Below, piece by piece: positions 23,056 through 33,621 of a DNA stretch of 64,000 nucleotides. Numbering within the stretch: the first letter of the stretch is position 1; every line of letters begins with the position of its first letter. Under the pieces are notes generated by a model. That model was not told the origin of the DNA. It did no database searches and saw only the letters and a list, made by a program, of their open reading frames with translations. The stretch is from Vesta saturnalis (lineage: Eukaryota > Arthropoda > Insecta > Coleoptera > Lampyridae): positions 539,001 to 603,000 of the forward strand of contig JARFJB010002196.1 in NCBI GenBank assembly GCA_036346205.1. Direction: 5' to 3'. The translations under genes and the position numbers were made by a program.

Positions 23056-24979
23056 ATGGCGGACAGTGAGCCAGGACCTTCTAAGAGGTGTAAATATAGT
23101 TATAAAAACCCCAACAACCTCACTGATGAAGAATTAAAGATGACTCTCATGGATTCGAGTGAAGACGAAGAATTTTTAGATAATTTGAGCGATTTGGATG
23201 TTGGCCTTGAACAGAGTCATTCTGAATCCGAAGAAGAGGATTCGGACGATGATGATAATAATTGAAATGTTTTTAAATTACTTGTTAGTAATTTTATTAG
23301 GTGTATTGGACAAATTACCTATTTCAAACTCAGATAGGGAAGTTCCACATAGCAGTCCTGATATAGATCCAGACTTAGCTCATCCAGGCGCTAATAATGA
23401 AGGTATTTTTAGATTTCTTTTTCTGATTATTGGTATATAATATTTTTTATAAGGTTCGGTTAATGGCGTGCCGCTTCCAGATCCCACGCGTCTTTTACAA
23501 CCTGTGCTTCCCCTTGCAGACGCTGATGTTCCAAACTGGAGAGAGGCTCCCACAGGCACAAACAATTTTCCTTTTTTAAAAAGAAATGAACTTTTAGTGC
23601 CCGTCCCTGGCAATAACAAACCGATTGATTATTTTCGTATGATCCTCGACGATGTAATACTCAGTGTATTGATAAATGAAACCAATGAATATGCCGAAGA
23701 GGTGTTTTGTGGGCAGGGAGTTACGGAAAAATCAAGAATAACGAGGTGGAAACCAGTTACCTGTGAGGAGATGCTAACATTTATTGCTTTAGTTCTTCAT
23801 ACAGGTACAATAAAATTGAATCGCTTACAAGATTACTGGAGGAAGCATCCGCTCCTCAATTTACAATGTTTTTCAACTCATATGAGCCGTGACCGGTTTT
23901 TATGGATTATGAGGTGTTTGCATTTTTCAAAAAATCCGATTGATGGAGAAAACATAACAGATCGGCTACACAAAATATGACTTCTTGTAGATCTGTTCAA
24001 CAATAAGATGGTATCTATTTATTGTCCTGGTAAAGAACTGTCGCTTGATGAATCAATGGTCTTGTGGCGTGGGTGGTTGGTTTTTCGGCAATATATCAAG
24101 AACAAGCGCCACAAGTACGGGGTCAAAATTTATATGCTAACCGAACCTAGCGGTATAATTCTGAAAGCACAAATATACACCGGTGCACTAGATGACTCTG
24201 GCGGCAAAGGCCATACCACAAAAGTGGTACTAAATTTACTAGACAGCCTTTTAGATACAGGTCACTCCATATACATGGATAACTTTTACAATTCTTTCGA
24301 ATTGGCCAAACAATTAACAGCTCGAAAGACTTATTGTACTGGAACGGTCAATATCAAAAGAAGGCACAACCCTAAAGACGTTGTAGCAAAAAAACTAAAA
24401 AAGGGAGAAACGGTAGCCAGGTATGCAGACAACGTCATGATTGCCAAGTGGAAAGACAAACGCGATGTTCTCTACATATCCAACGAGTTTCAGAATGATA
24501 TGGTAGAGTATGTGGATAGAAGAAACCGCAGCAAAACAAAACCGGTTGCAATTTTACATTACAATAAACACATGGGTGGTGTTGATCGACAAGATCAACT
24601 GAATTCGTACTATCCTTGCGACAGAAAAAGCTTGCGGTGGTATAAAAAACTCGGCTTACATTTCATCCAATTAATGTTGCTAAACTCCTACTTGCTACAT
24701 ACGAAATATTCTGGAGAAAAACTTAGTTTATATGAATTTAGAATGTCACTTTTGTGTAGTTTGCTACACATAGAAGAAACCCCCAGAGCAACTAGAAAAA
24801 CTGTAACAAAACATACCTTGACGAAAATTACGTCAATAGCTAAAGATGGTCGCGTAAAGCGTAAGCGGTGTAAAGTATGCACCACAAATAAGTTGAGGAA
24901 GCAAACAACTTACCACTGCGAACAATGCCCGGGGCAACCTGGGTTTTGTGTTTTGTGTTTTGACAGTGCCCATGTATAA
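23056..24979 (+). pseudogene. piggyBac-like transposase with one in-frame stop
   Basis: The N-terminal frame at 23056-23265 starts MADSEPGPSKRCKYSYKN and becomes acidic (ESEEEDSDDDD). The catalytic part starts in another frame and runs 23468-23980, then 24008-24979 in the same frame. It contains the three expected aspartates in LSLDESMV, YMDNFYNS and MGGVDRQDQL, and a C-terminal cysteine-rich zinc domain (KRCKVCTTNK, HCEQCPG, FCVLCF). The two large frames are separated only by TGA at 23978-23980, in a context (HKI-stop-LLVDLFNNKM) where the family usually has Arg, fitting CGA to TGA. A 51-bp GT-AG intron (23403-23453) would remove stops and join the upstream exon in frame. The link from the acidic first frame is unresolved. 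The transposase cuts and pastes at TTAA. Confidence 0.88.
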
Positions 24980-25859
24980 CGTGTGACCAAGATTGGCAAC
25001 GTTGGGTTAAACATTTTAGTTAGTAGCGTACTTCTAAGTGAACGATTTTTATGTTTTATTTTATAATATTTAGAGTTATTGTTTATTTTGTTATTGTTAT
25101 TTTCGTTTATTATCATTTTTCCTGTTTGATGTTTTCAATTATAAACTTTAACTTCAATTTGGTTTTATTTGTCCTTTTGTTTCACCTTCTGCATTCAAAA
25201 TCGCGGCAGATTTTGTTCGGCTCCGATAGGCGCCGGTCAGCATTGCACAAAGAAATCCTTAGCTAGGTGCGCATGACTCCGATCGGAGTCACGCACCAAA
25301 AATAAAAAACACCCAGTATATATGTTCTTATGACTTTGTTTATAAACAATATAACATAATTAACATGAAATACACAGTTTTTTTTTTTAAAAGTTCAGCA
25401 CCTGGGGTGCTTGACCGTCGCAGCCTCGCAGCGAATGTGTTAATAGAGTTAATCATTGAACTCATTCTTTTATTTTGGTCCTTGTTTGTTCATTTTTATA
25501 TAAAAATAAAAGTTTCATTTTGAACCAAAATGAATAAGACATTTAATATATTAATGACAAAATTTCTAACAGTATTTTAGAGAATATAATTTCCAAATTA
25601 CGCACAGATCGTTACTCCTGCTTCATTTTAAGATAGGGAACAGCGAATTCGTATCTATCAGTAGGATTTCGTTTGCTACTGTTTTTAAATATACTCCATT
25701 CAGAATTATATGTTTATATCGTGTTAGCGCTCATAGGAAATTTATCCCCCATTTTGAGCTTAGTTATAGGATAAGTGTAAGGTGTCATTTTACGTCTTAT
25801 CTCGAACGCGCCCATCTTCATTGTAGTTAGTAGGAACTCTGCACTAAACCACGCGAGCG

Positions 25860-26300
25860 TAGTTTGATCGTGTATCAATACACCAATTTTGTTGGGGACA
25901 CACAAAATTGACTTTTTTAATGACGAAAGGCTAAATTTTATGATTCATGAGTTCGGATCAGCATTTGAGCCAAAATCGATATGTATACTCCAATTTTGTT
26001 GAAGTCTCACATTTATGACCAAGAATCAAATTATGCGACCGATAAGAGTTGTTCCGCATTTGGGGTAAATTTGGCCCAAAATCTATGTTTATACACTAAT
26101 TTAGTTAGGGGCACTTCTGGATGCCCAGGACCTAAGTTTCGTAATTTATGAGTGCTGATCAGCATTTGAGCCGAACATGCCCAAAATCTATATGTATGTT
26201 CCTGGGGGTCTTTGGCAAAATTTATTGCATTGATGACCAAGAGACAAGGTATGTGACCATGCGTGTTGGTCAGAATTTGAGGAGAACTTCGTCCAAACGA
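25860..26300. repeat. Degenerate tandem repeat, about 106-bp unit, four copies
   Basis: Blocks resembling ATGTATACTCCAATTTTGTT with GACCAAGA and CAGCATTTGAGCC recur with spacing of 104-107 bp (near 25870, 25977, 26081 and 26188). No coding potential was recognised. Confidence 0.6.
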
Positions 26301-27487
26301 AATTGCGTTATTATTAAATTCTCTTTGAGTTTGCAGTTTTTTTTTAATTGTTTGTTAACACTAACAAATTTAACTTTATCAGAAGGGAAACAAGTTTAAA
26401 ATTGCCGATATTACTGGCGTGGAAGAAATCTTCACACAAGATCTATAATCAAGCAGTACCAAATGTCCATCCTATAAAAAAAAACTGAAAGTGTTTACGT
26501 AAACTTATAATCTTTATTTTAGAAAATAGCGATGCTAATAACAAAATTTTGTGTTTAGCACTTTAAATATTACTGCGTAATTAAAATTCATAAATGAGAG
26601 CAAAATTTAAAAAAAAACACTCTCAAACACGGAATCTCCAAGTTTGTGTAAGTAATTGGAAAACGTCCGATTATTTTTGTCATTATAGCTTCTTAGAAAC
26701 TACTTTCTGAGAAATTAGATGCAATTTTACACTATGTTTTTAATAAACATTCCCAAGTTGCTTATTTATTCGAAAACACGCTAGGATTATTGAAAGTAAT
26801 ACTAGTCCCATATCGATTTTCAATAAAAGGATTTGAGGAAAGCATACAAATACTATCATATCGACATACGATAAAAGTTATCAAAGAGAAAAGGCAAAAA
26901 TCATGGACATAGACAAATAGTTGAGTGAAGTCGAACTTTTAGTTTTCAGAATGTCTGTGCAATTATGGTAATTAGACTGATCAATTAAAAGCAATTCATT
27001 AACATGTCACGTCAAAGGTAAAGAAGTTCCCGCTTACGTCAATACACCTTGAAATTTATAAGACAGTGCTGCACTAGTCAATGAGACCGACTTGTTTGTA
27101 GTGTACATAAATTTTAATTCGGTCAATTACAACGCAACCACGGTACGGAATTTGATATTGATGGATATGCCCAGTAGCTGGCTGCGTAACTACAATTTTC
27201 CGTGATCTTTGTGGATAGGAATATTCAATGGTGTGTGGTGTCTGTGACGTAGCGATTTGTTTTCAGATCATTCTTAAAAACAATCTTATTTTCATCTAAT
27301 CAGCGGAAGAAGAGCTATTATTTAAAGAAAATGTTAAACTTTTTCTTTTGTTGGACATGTTAAAAATGAAATAGGACACGTGAACATATTTCACTATTAC
27401 AGAACAGCTAATAAAATAGTTAAAACATACATTATTAATAAATTTATAATTTTTCAGGTGTATTGATTTTATTTGTTGATATCTAAG
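26301..27487. other. AT-rich sequence without recognisable features
   Basis: No gene, RNA or mobile element was recognised between the 106-bp repeat and the pentanucleotide array. Confidence 0.4.
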
Positions 27488-27856
27488 TAATATAATATAA
27501 TATAATATAATGTAATTCAATGTAATGTAATGTAATGTAATGTAATGTAATGTAATGTAATGTAATGTAATGTAATGTAATGTAATGTAATGTAATGTAA
27601 TGTAATGTAATGTAATGTAATGTAATGTAATATGTAATGTAATGTAATGTAATGTAACGTAACGTAACGTAACGTAACGTACCGTAACGTAACGTAACGT
27701 AACGTAACGTAACGTAACCTAACGTAACGTAACGTAACGTAACGTAACGTAACGTAACGTAACGTAACGTAACGTAACGTAACGTAACGTAACGTAACGT
27801 AACGTAACGTAACGTAACGTAACGTGACATAACGTAACGTAACATAACATAACATT
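27488..27856. repeat. Pentanucleotide array, TATAA / TGTAA / CGTAA / CATAA blocks
   Basis: From left to right there are a few TATAA units (27488-27512), a TGTAA block to about 27655, a CGTAA block to about 27840, and three CATAA units. Switches are sharp and each block is nearly pure. The long frames on the minus strand here are by-products of the 5-bp period and not genes. The unit is not the insect telomere unit TTAGG. Confidence 0.95.
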
Positions 27857-28436
27857 CAAATTGGAAATACTTATTCAAGACTAAATGCCAAGACCCCACT
27901 ATTGCTTCTACCCATGTATATAATGTAATTAGGAAGTTCCAGTACTGTGTTACACATTTTAGTCCAAAATATCAAATTTTCTTAAAAGCAGATCGAACGA
28001 TTTTCATTAAACACAAAATCTAAAATGCGTTTAGTCTCGAATTTTTCGGTGAAGTTATGTGATTTTCTTAGAAAGCGACAGACGAGCCTAAAAACGTAGC
28101 ACAGAAAATTCAGTGCTTATTAAAATACATATTTTATGTCAAATAAGTCTTTTGTTAAATGAGTAGTTTTAAAAATGATCGGGCATGTATGTTTGCGGTT
28201 TGAGGAAGTATTCTGTGTTATAAATACTACATTAATCTGATTTTGTCTACTAGTCTCAATTTATAAAACTAATTTCAAGTACAACGGCACTAGTAGGCTA
28301 TGGCAGAAGCAAGGTAATAATGTTTAATGTACTCTAAAAAAGGATATTTTATCTACCGTACGTTAATAGTGATATTAATTTAGTAAAATGAAAGTGAAAA
28401 GTATAGCAAAATATTTTCATGAATAAACTAGGAAGT
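27857..28436. other. AT-rich spacer, no gene seen
   Basis: No gene, RNA or repeat was recognised between the pentanucleotide array and the Penelope palindrome. Confidence 0.4.
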
Positions 28437-28475
28437 CTGTTTAAAATACTTAGCTTTTTTGAGTTTTCATTTGTG

Positions 28476-28553
28476 TATTTTTGTATTAATGTTTTACACA
28501 AATATAAACGTTTCGATAACACTCACAGTTATCGTCCTCAGTAGTAATAAAAT
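28476..28553 (-). ncRNA. Hammerhead ribozyme motif in PLE pLTR
   Basis: The minus strand reads CTGAGGA (28541-28535), stem II CGATAAC / GTTATCG around TGTGAGT (7 perfect pairs), GAAA, then stem III ACGTTT / AAACAT. A stem I strand (TAATACAAAAATA) is complementary to the TATTACTA-type sequence 5' of the core. Core residues are intact, so self-cleavage is plausible. Confidence 0.75.
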
Positions 28554-28854
28554 CTTTCAGAGTTGTTTAAGATTTTGAAACAAATTTATGAAATTTGAAA
28601 AGTGAAAACGCAAACATAATCAATACAACAGATTGATAAACGTATAAAGCTAACTATTTTAGTAAATAATAACTAGATCCCTAATATATTAAATAATATT
28701 AAACTGCCTGGAAGATGACAAATCAGAACACCCTCTAACGGACGAAGGCTAACAGTGAAGAATGTGATAATCAAAGGGAAAATTTAATCAAATTATGATA
28801 TGTGTAAAATTGTGAAAAACTTTAATTTGACATTGATAGGAAAAAGAAAAAGGA

Positions 28855-29222
28855 TGTATTTCATTCTCTCCCCAAGGGGGAGGGCGGAATGCTTGACCTT
28901 TCCAAGCTCCTTCAGCCACAATCATGGATTCCCAGCATGCATACGTACATTACGTATATATGCATGGTAGGATTAAGGATGGGTGGTCAGGATAGGATCG
29001 GAAGGAACGGAGTTACGGTTCTCAGGGGGAAATGCTACCCAGCATTCGCCTAACTAGCCGCACATGGTGTGCGTATACGCAGTGACCATGCCCCTACATA
29101 TTTATAAGGAAAACCCCCTGAAAAAACATCACACAAGGTAGACGGTAACGAAAATCGAACCCATTACCTACCGTGTGATAAGCAGGTCGTGTCGCCACAA
29201 CTCTACTAGCTCGGTTGAAATT
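28855..29222 (-). mobile_element. tRNA-derived SINE-like insert
   Basis: This block is markedly more GC-rich than its surroundings and interrupts the left PLE arm. It is absent from the right arm, which defines its extent. On the minus strand it starts with CCGAGCTAGTAGAGTTGTGG (box A-like) and has GGGTTCGATTTTCG (box B-like) about 50 bp later, as expected of a tRNA-derived head. A poly-A tail or target duplication was not clearly identified. Confidence 0.55.
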
Positions 29223-29599
29223 AATAAAAGCATTCACAAATAGAAACTTGACTTGATGTCAAATCTAAGAAGGAAATAGATTTGTTAATAATTGTAAGTG
29301 TTATATTACTGTGAAAACACAATGTAGTACGTTTCATATAATTGTTAATTTTAATTGTAATTTCAATTTTAACTACATACGTTAAATGTTAGTGTTGTGT
29401 GGTTTACTTCAAGTTCTAGGAAAAAAGCACAGCAAAAAACCTAGACGTACCAAAAGCTAAAATTAAAATTAAGGCGTACTGTTGTGTCTTTTTTTAATGA
29501 TACCAAACCTATTTAAACGGAGATTTTCGTTGTCTATTGAAGTTATTAGGATGTTTATATATCTCAATAGCTCTACATTGTAAAAGAACATAATAATGA

Positions 29600-29653
29600 A
29601 TTAAAAATTATTAATTTTATTAAATACATAAATAAAAAAACAAAACTTATAAT
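29600..29653. repeat. 54-bp insert flanked by a 13-bp direct repeat
   Basis: AACATAATAATGA occurs at 29587-29599 and 29654-29666. The insert between matches the AT-rich arm of the tRNA-like repeat family (TTATTAATTTTATTAAATAC, then ATAAATAAAAA). It looks like a truncated copy of that family inserted at the centre of the PLE palindrome. Confidence 0.55.
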
Positions 29654-30465
29654 AACATAATAATGAGTTTGTCTTGGACAATATTAGGTTAACCAGAGGA
29701 ATCTGCGGTAACTGAGCATGCTTTAAATAATTTAAATCATGATATTCAATTGGACAATATGAATATATTACTCATTATTATGATCGTTTACAACGTGAAG
29801 CTATTGAGATATGTAAACATCCTAATAACTTCTATAAGCAAGAAGAAAATCTCCGTTTAAATAGGTTTGGCAACTTATAATTAAAAAAAGGCGCAATGGT
29901 ATGTCTCAATTTTAATTTTAACCTTTGGTGTCTTTTTTTTGTTTTTTCCTAGACCTTGAAGTAAATGATTTACCAATTATATGTTAAATTACTACAGAAC
30001 TATAATTTAACATATGTAGGTAGTTGAAATTAAAATTACAATTAATATTAAAAATAAAATTAAAAATTATATGAAACATACTACATTGTGTTTTTACTGT
30101 AATATAACACTTACAATTATTAACAAAACTACTTCTTTGTTGGATTTGACAAGATTTTTAATTGTTTCTATTTGTGAATGATTTTATCAATTTCAAGTTA
30201 AAGTTTTTCACAACTTTACACTTGTATTATAATTTGATTAAATTTGGTCTTTTATTATGACATTTTTCACTGTTAGCCTTCGCGTGTAAGAGGGTGTTCT
30301 GATCCATTATCTTCAAGGTAGTTTAACAATATTTAATTTATTAAGGATCTAGCTATCCTTTACTAAAATTGCATTCCATTCTGTTGTATTAATGGCAGGA
30401 TTATGTTTGCGTTTTCTCTTTTTCAAATTTCATAAATTTGTTTCTAGATCTTGAACAACTATAAG

Positions 30466-30546
30466 ATATTTTATTACTGCTGAGGATGATAACTGTAAGT
30501 GTTATCGAAACGTTTAGATATGTGTAAAACATTAATACAAAAATAC
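30466..30546 (+). ncRNA. Hammerhead ribozyme motif in PLE pLTR
   Basis: CTGAGGA at 30480-30486 is followed by GATAAC / GTTATC around TGTAAGT, GAAA at 30507-30510, and the stem III candidate ACGTTT / AAACAT. It is the mirror partner of the motif at 28476-28553 across the palindrome. Confidence 0.75.
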
Positions 30547-31653
30547 ACCATTGAAAACCCAAAAAAGCTGTCGATTATGTGTAATAATGGTGAAAGTTTA
30601 CATTTTCATATAGGAAGTTTGTGTTTTTGTTAACGTTATAGATCAAGTATATACGTCAAAACAAATTTTTTTGTAGAGGAGGCGTAATAGGTGTGCAAGT
30701 ATTTGTTTTGTGACATAATGATATTATTGTAGTCCAATGCTAAGAAATAAAAGTATACAAAATGAATTCAGATCTCTATTATGTGTTACTAAAATATATC
30801 TTACATTTAGGTAGGTTATTGTTTTGCGTGTCTTGGGTAGTGATCTATATATTTACGATACTAAGAAAATTATCTAAAGTTTTTCGAGTCGATTGATTAA
30901 TTTTTTTCTTGACGTTCAGGAGATAATAAGTAAGAGGAAAATATATAATTTTTAACTATTTGTAAAGAAAATGTGAATTGTTTGGTTTGTTGATAACTAA
31001 TAATAATTTTAGTAGTCTGGTATCGTGGGATATAAAGTGTGCCAAATATTGAAATTTTATTATTTCTTGAGACTATTGAGCAGCTACAGTAATTTTAAGG
31101 AGTTATTAGTAATAGTAGTTGCTATGGGAGCTTATAATAATTTTTTAGTTGTTAACTTTTTTCTATTAATTTTAACAATTGTGTACTGCAAGTCAGATTT
31201 TAAAATTTCAACTTCTCATTCAGTGTAATTGTGTGGACACTCCTACCTTTTATTTGCTCGTCTAGCTCTTCTTATAATTGGGTACAGATTTCGCACAGAT
31301 ATACGTGCACATACGTATTTTTACATTTGCGCAAAATGGATATTTCACTTTAACTTCCATTTTTGTTACCTATCAATGTATAATTTGGTCAAAAAGCTTT
31401 ATAGATTAATATATTCTCAAGTAAGGCTGAATTGTCCTTCTAAACGAAAGGGATAATGGTTGATGCAAAACTGCCAAATTCTTTTGATCATGTAAGTCAG
31501 GGTATACCCTTAGATCGTGAATGTTACTCGTTGACAGTTTTCAATGCTTAACCTTCAGGTCACTACTTTTTTTTACTCTTTACTAAGTTGCTACGGTAAA
31601 GAGTGTTGCTGTGTGGAAAACAGACCTAAGTCTGAACTAATCAGTTCTCGCTT

Positions 31654-31691
31654 GTGGATAGCTTTTTAATACCACTAAAAAAGCTATCCAC
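31654..31691. repeat. Hairpin with a 14-bp perfect stem
   Basis: GTGGATAGCTTTTT and its exact complement AAAAAGCTATCCAC enclose a 10-base loop. The loop length is not bacterial-terminator-like and no gene is adjacent. Confidence 0.7.
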
Positions 31692-31821
31692 CTTATTGTT
31701 AATCCAAGTTTAACAAAAAATCTGGCGTCTCTTAATATGACGACGCTGCTGAAAACATTTTCAGAAATACATTTTAATGAATTAATAGCACCAGCACAAA
31801 ACATTTTATGTATCATACTTC

Positions 31822-31903
31822 TAGAAACAGTTTTTGCGAGTATTCGTACTTGCAAACCTCAGACCGCAATTTTGTTCATACTCGCAAAACTACTGTTTCT
31901 GGA
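31822..31903. repeat. Hairpin or short foldback, about 21-bp arms
   Basis: AGAAACAGTTTTTGCGAGTAT and ATACTCGC with AAAACTACTGTTTCT form inverted arms with a two-base bulge, separated by about 38 bases. It may be a MITE remnant together with the hairpin at 31654. Confidence 0.6.
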
Positions 31904-32828
31904 CTAACAATACAACTATCTGTTGTATTGGTCTATATTACGAGTATAATATCTCATCTGACTATTAATTGAAACTACCTGAGTGTGAGTAAACTAGTAA
32001 CAAACCACGTCTAAGATATCTCACTACCACAACTCAGCAAACCTTTCAATTATGCATACAAAAATTATTCCTTTCTTCCGGAGACAACTAGCAACAATGT
32101 TTCTTGAAAATATTCTGGTTTGTTTAGACACATACCAAATTTTAGCATGTAGATTAAATGATTATGGAAACGTTAGTAGTTGTACTTCTATTACAAATTT
32201 AGCCACATGCTGTAAGTTAAACAGTAAATTTTATTTTTAAAGTGTTATGAGGCAATCCTATTATTTCTTTGCCAAATCGAATATAGAATATAAATTTTTA
32301 ATATGGAAAAGTCATGTGTTATAAAACTTTTGTGCTGTAAATAGATGTGTGTCCAAAGCGAGACAATGGTAAAACTTAACTTTAATATATTGGATCACCA
32401 GCTCAATTGGTATAAAAAAAGTTAAAGAAAGTATGTCAACATAGCATATATGCAGTAAAATCACTTACATTCTGTATTTCAGTTTCTAAGGAGTTGAATA
32501 ATCTTAAGGGTATATGAACAGATAATTATCCATAAATCATAATCTTCGAGAATGAATATTTTGTCACATTTTTAAAAGGATTTTTTTAAAGAGTCGCAGA
32601 ATTAAGGAGTTGAAAGTATCATAACGGAAATTGTTTTTCTACGGAAAGTTGAATTCATTCCGCTTAAAAGAACTATAGGTGGCGGTATTTGAACTAAAAA
32701 AAGTATAAAACAGAACATTCATTTACTTAACTTTAATTTTATGAACTGCCAATAATGGCCCTGAATCAAATAAATGAATTTTTTAACATCGGATTCTCTG
32801 GAAATAATGTAATTAAAAGAAGTCAAGC

Positions 32829-32832
<4 letters not shown>

Positions 32833-32900
<68 letters not shown>
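32833..32900. repeat. (AT)n microsatellite
   Basis: About 34 AT units. The tyrosine/isoleucine frames across it are artefacts. Confidence 0.95.
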
Positions 32901-32905
<5 letters not shown>

Positions 32906-33531
32906 CAACATTCCAAACTTATTATTCAATATCAGTTTAATTAAATAAAATTAAATTAAACTAACTCCAGTTGCATTTTTGTATCTGTGCTGTTATACAA
33001 ATTTATCAAATCTGTCTGCCGTTTTTATAATATTTTTTTTCCAAGTATTGTAAGTCTTTCTTCTTTATATTTATGTACGTATACAAATGTATTAATAGTT
33101 GTGTTATATGTCTGCATAATATGTTATACTTGCAACTGTATTCGATACCTGAAAGGTTCTGAATAAACATATTATTATTACAAAATCTACTTTTATAAAA
33201 CACCATTATTAAAAATTAAATTATTAATTATTAAACCAAAATGATTACGAAATCAATTAATTACACTAATGTAACCTATAAAATGAATTAAACTTTTCCT
33301 TCAAAAATTTCAATCGCACTTTAAAATTTTTAGTGAATCGTATTCGTGTTTGAAAATAAATTAATATTAACTAATGCTCATTAATTCGCTGTTAGAAATA
33401 TTAATACAACTGTCCTGTACAATAAATGGGAAAATAACTTTTCAATTTGGACATTATATTATTTAACAAAGTTTTCTATTTGTACTTTTTTTTTAAATAA
33501 GTAGAAAACAAATTAAACTTTTGGTATTTAC

Positions 33532-33621
33532 CTGATTAGGTTTAACACTTATTGTTGATTTAGGTGTAATTCCAGGTGATGATGTATCGTTTAACCTGTT
33601 TTCAATTTGTTGTTGCTCCAT
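33532..33621 (-). CDS. fuss: Fussel/SKOR coding exon 1 (start codon)
   Basis: The ATG at 33621-33619 is followed by 30 codons in phase 0, ending ITPKSTISVKPNQ at a donor GTAAATA (from 33531). The KPNQ end joins directly to VSTVILYGIPIVSLV of exon 2, reproducing the contiguous KPNQV...YG(I/V)PIVSLVI sequence known from SKOR proteins. That join is the main support for this exon, since 30 codons alone would be weak. The residues before it are a polar, probably disordered N-terminus. Intron 1 would span 11653-33531. The bases upstream (TTACAG just before the ATG) could also be an acceptor, so an additional 5' untranslated exon is possible. Confidence 0.8.

Larger units (their letters stand above)
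22847..25439 (+). mobile_element. Complete piggyBac-like transposon, TTAA-flanked
   Basis: TTAA at 22843-22846 and at 25440-25443 flank the element. The termini are CACATTCAGTG on the left and the inverse of CACATTCGCTG on the right, matching at 10 of 11 bases. Just inside are palindromic subterminal motifs: GTGACTCCGATCGGAGTCAC at 22861-22880, a second GACTCCGATCGGAGCCACG near 22905, and another at 25271-25293. TTAA insertion and short TIRs with internal repeats are typical of the piggyBac superfamily. The length of 2593 bp is normal for an autonomous copy. Confidence 0.92.
28437..30572. mobile_element. Large imperfect palindrome of two Penelope-like (PLE) 3' parts, head to head
   Basis: The left arm carries, on the minus strand, the C-terminal GIY-YIG region, 3' tail and pLTR with a hammerhead. 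The right arm carries the same on the plus strand. Outer ends match as inverted repeats (CTTTTTTGAGTTTTCA near 28455 and TGAAAACCCAAAAAAG near 30552). Endonuclease-region residues DRLQREAIEICKHPNNF are readable near 29780-29840 on the plus strand, and a close inverted copy is at about 29500-29580. The left arm has an extra SINE-like insert (28855-29222). The centre holds a 54-bp AT-rich insert. Confidence 0.8.
30573..33531. other. AT-rich intronic sequence
   Basis: It contains only short frames without recognisable domains, two hairpins near 31650-31910 (listed separately) and an (AT)n run at 32833-32900. Confidence 0.4.

Noticed and set aside
27656..27840. Interstitial telomere repeats
   Set aside because: The unit is CGTAA, not the arthropod TTAGG/CCTAA unit, with only a single CCTAA-like interruption.
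27483..27899. 138- and 112-codon minus-strand frames rich in Tyr-Val-Thr-Leu-Arg
   Set aside because: They are translations of the pentanucleotide array, which is open in several frames because the period is 5.
32719..32940. Tyr-Ile repeat frames
   Set aside because: Product of the (AT)n microsatellite.
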